Positions 7,713-7,760 of a stretch of DNA of 7,760 nucleotides are shown here, in pieces. The notes beneath the pieces are model-generated. The model was given only the letters and a program-made list of their open reading frames with translations. It made no database searches and had not been told where the DNA came from. Every line of letters begins with the position of its first letter. Within the stretch, counting starts at the first letter, position 1. The translations under genes and the position numbers were made by a program. Source of the DNA: JBCCGE01 sp039029455 (GTDB lineage Bacteria > Pseudomonadota > Gammaproteobacteria > Arenicellales > Poriferihabitantaceae); assembly GCA_039029455.1 (NCBI GenBank), contig JBCCGE010000126.1:1-7760 (forward strand), read 5' to 3'.

Positions 7713-7760
7713 ATGATTGGAAATCTCAACCATGTTGCAATCGTCGTACCGGATTTGTCG
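7713..7760 (+). CDS. mce: Methylmalonyl-CoA epimerase, first 16 codons (cut by window edge)
   Basis: Interconverts (S)- and (R)-methylmalonyl-CoA, the step between the carboxylase and the mutase. The ATG at 7713, 7 bases after the meaB stop, opens a frame that runs to the window end and reads MIGNLNHVAIVVPDLS. This is the characteristic start of methylmalonyl-CoA epimerases of the glyoxalase/VOC superfamily; H7 in LNHVAI is the expected first metal ligand. The bases before the ATG contain only a GGA directly next to it, so no good Shine-Dalgarno. Only 16 residues are visible, so the call rests on this motif plus operon context, which lacks just this enzyme for a complete pathway. Another VOC-family protein cannot be fully excluded. 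Confidence 0.82.
   Translation, partial: MIGNLNHVAIVVPDLS

Overview
The window holds a compact metabolic locus, and every gene in it belongs to a well-known family. It looks like chromosomal DNA of a proteobacterium, most likely a gammaproteobacterium. The isocitrate dehydrogenase is the E. coli type with residue-for-residue numbering through the active site. The mutase is the single-chain type found in E. coli, Propionibacterium alpha chain and human. Base composition is close to half G+C by eye. This taxonomic guess is an inference; no rRNA or other marker is present.

Layout. Positions 1-664, minus strand, carry the N-terminal 221 codons of NADP-type isocitrate dehydrogenase (icd), which runs off the left edge. 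Positions 665-962 are a divergent, A+T-richer intergenic region that must hold the promoters for both directions. From 963 to the right edge, five genes lie head to tail on the plus strand with gaps of only 7 to 22 bases: methylmalonyl-CoA mutase (963-3113), propionyl-CoA carboxylase beta chain (3133-4665), propionyl-CoA carboxylase alpha chain with its biotin domain (4688-6682), the mutase-protecting GTPase MeaB (6692-7705), and the first 16 codons of methylmalonyl-CoA epimerase (7713-7760, cut by the right edge).

How they work together. PccA/PccB carboxylate propionyl-CoA to (S)-methylmalonyl-CoA. The epimerase turns it into the (R) form. The adenosylcobalamin-dependent mutase rearranges that to succinyl-CoA, and MeaB guards and reloads the mutase cofactor. 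The operon is therefore a complete propionyl-CoA to succinyl-CoA module, feeding carbon from odd-chain fatty acids, branched amino acids or propionate into the TCA cycle. The divergent neighbour, icd, encodes a TCA-cycle enzyme.

I do not see a new system here. The points worth a second look are modest: the operon joined to icd by a shared control region, the lack of recognisable Shine-Dalgarno sequences in front of the operon genes although their starts are well fixed, an 11-bp palindrome upstream of icd, and a few substitutions in otherwise conserved segments of the mutase and of PccA.
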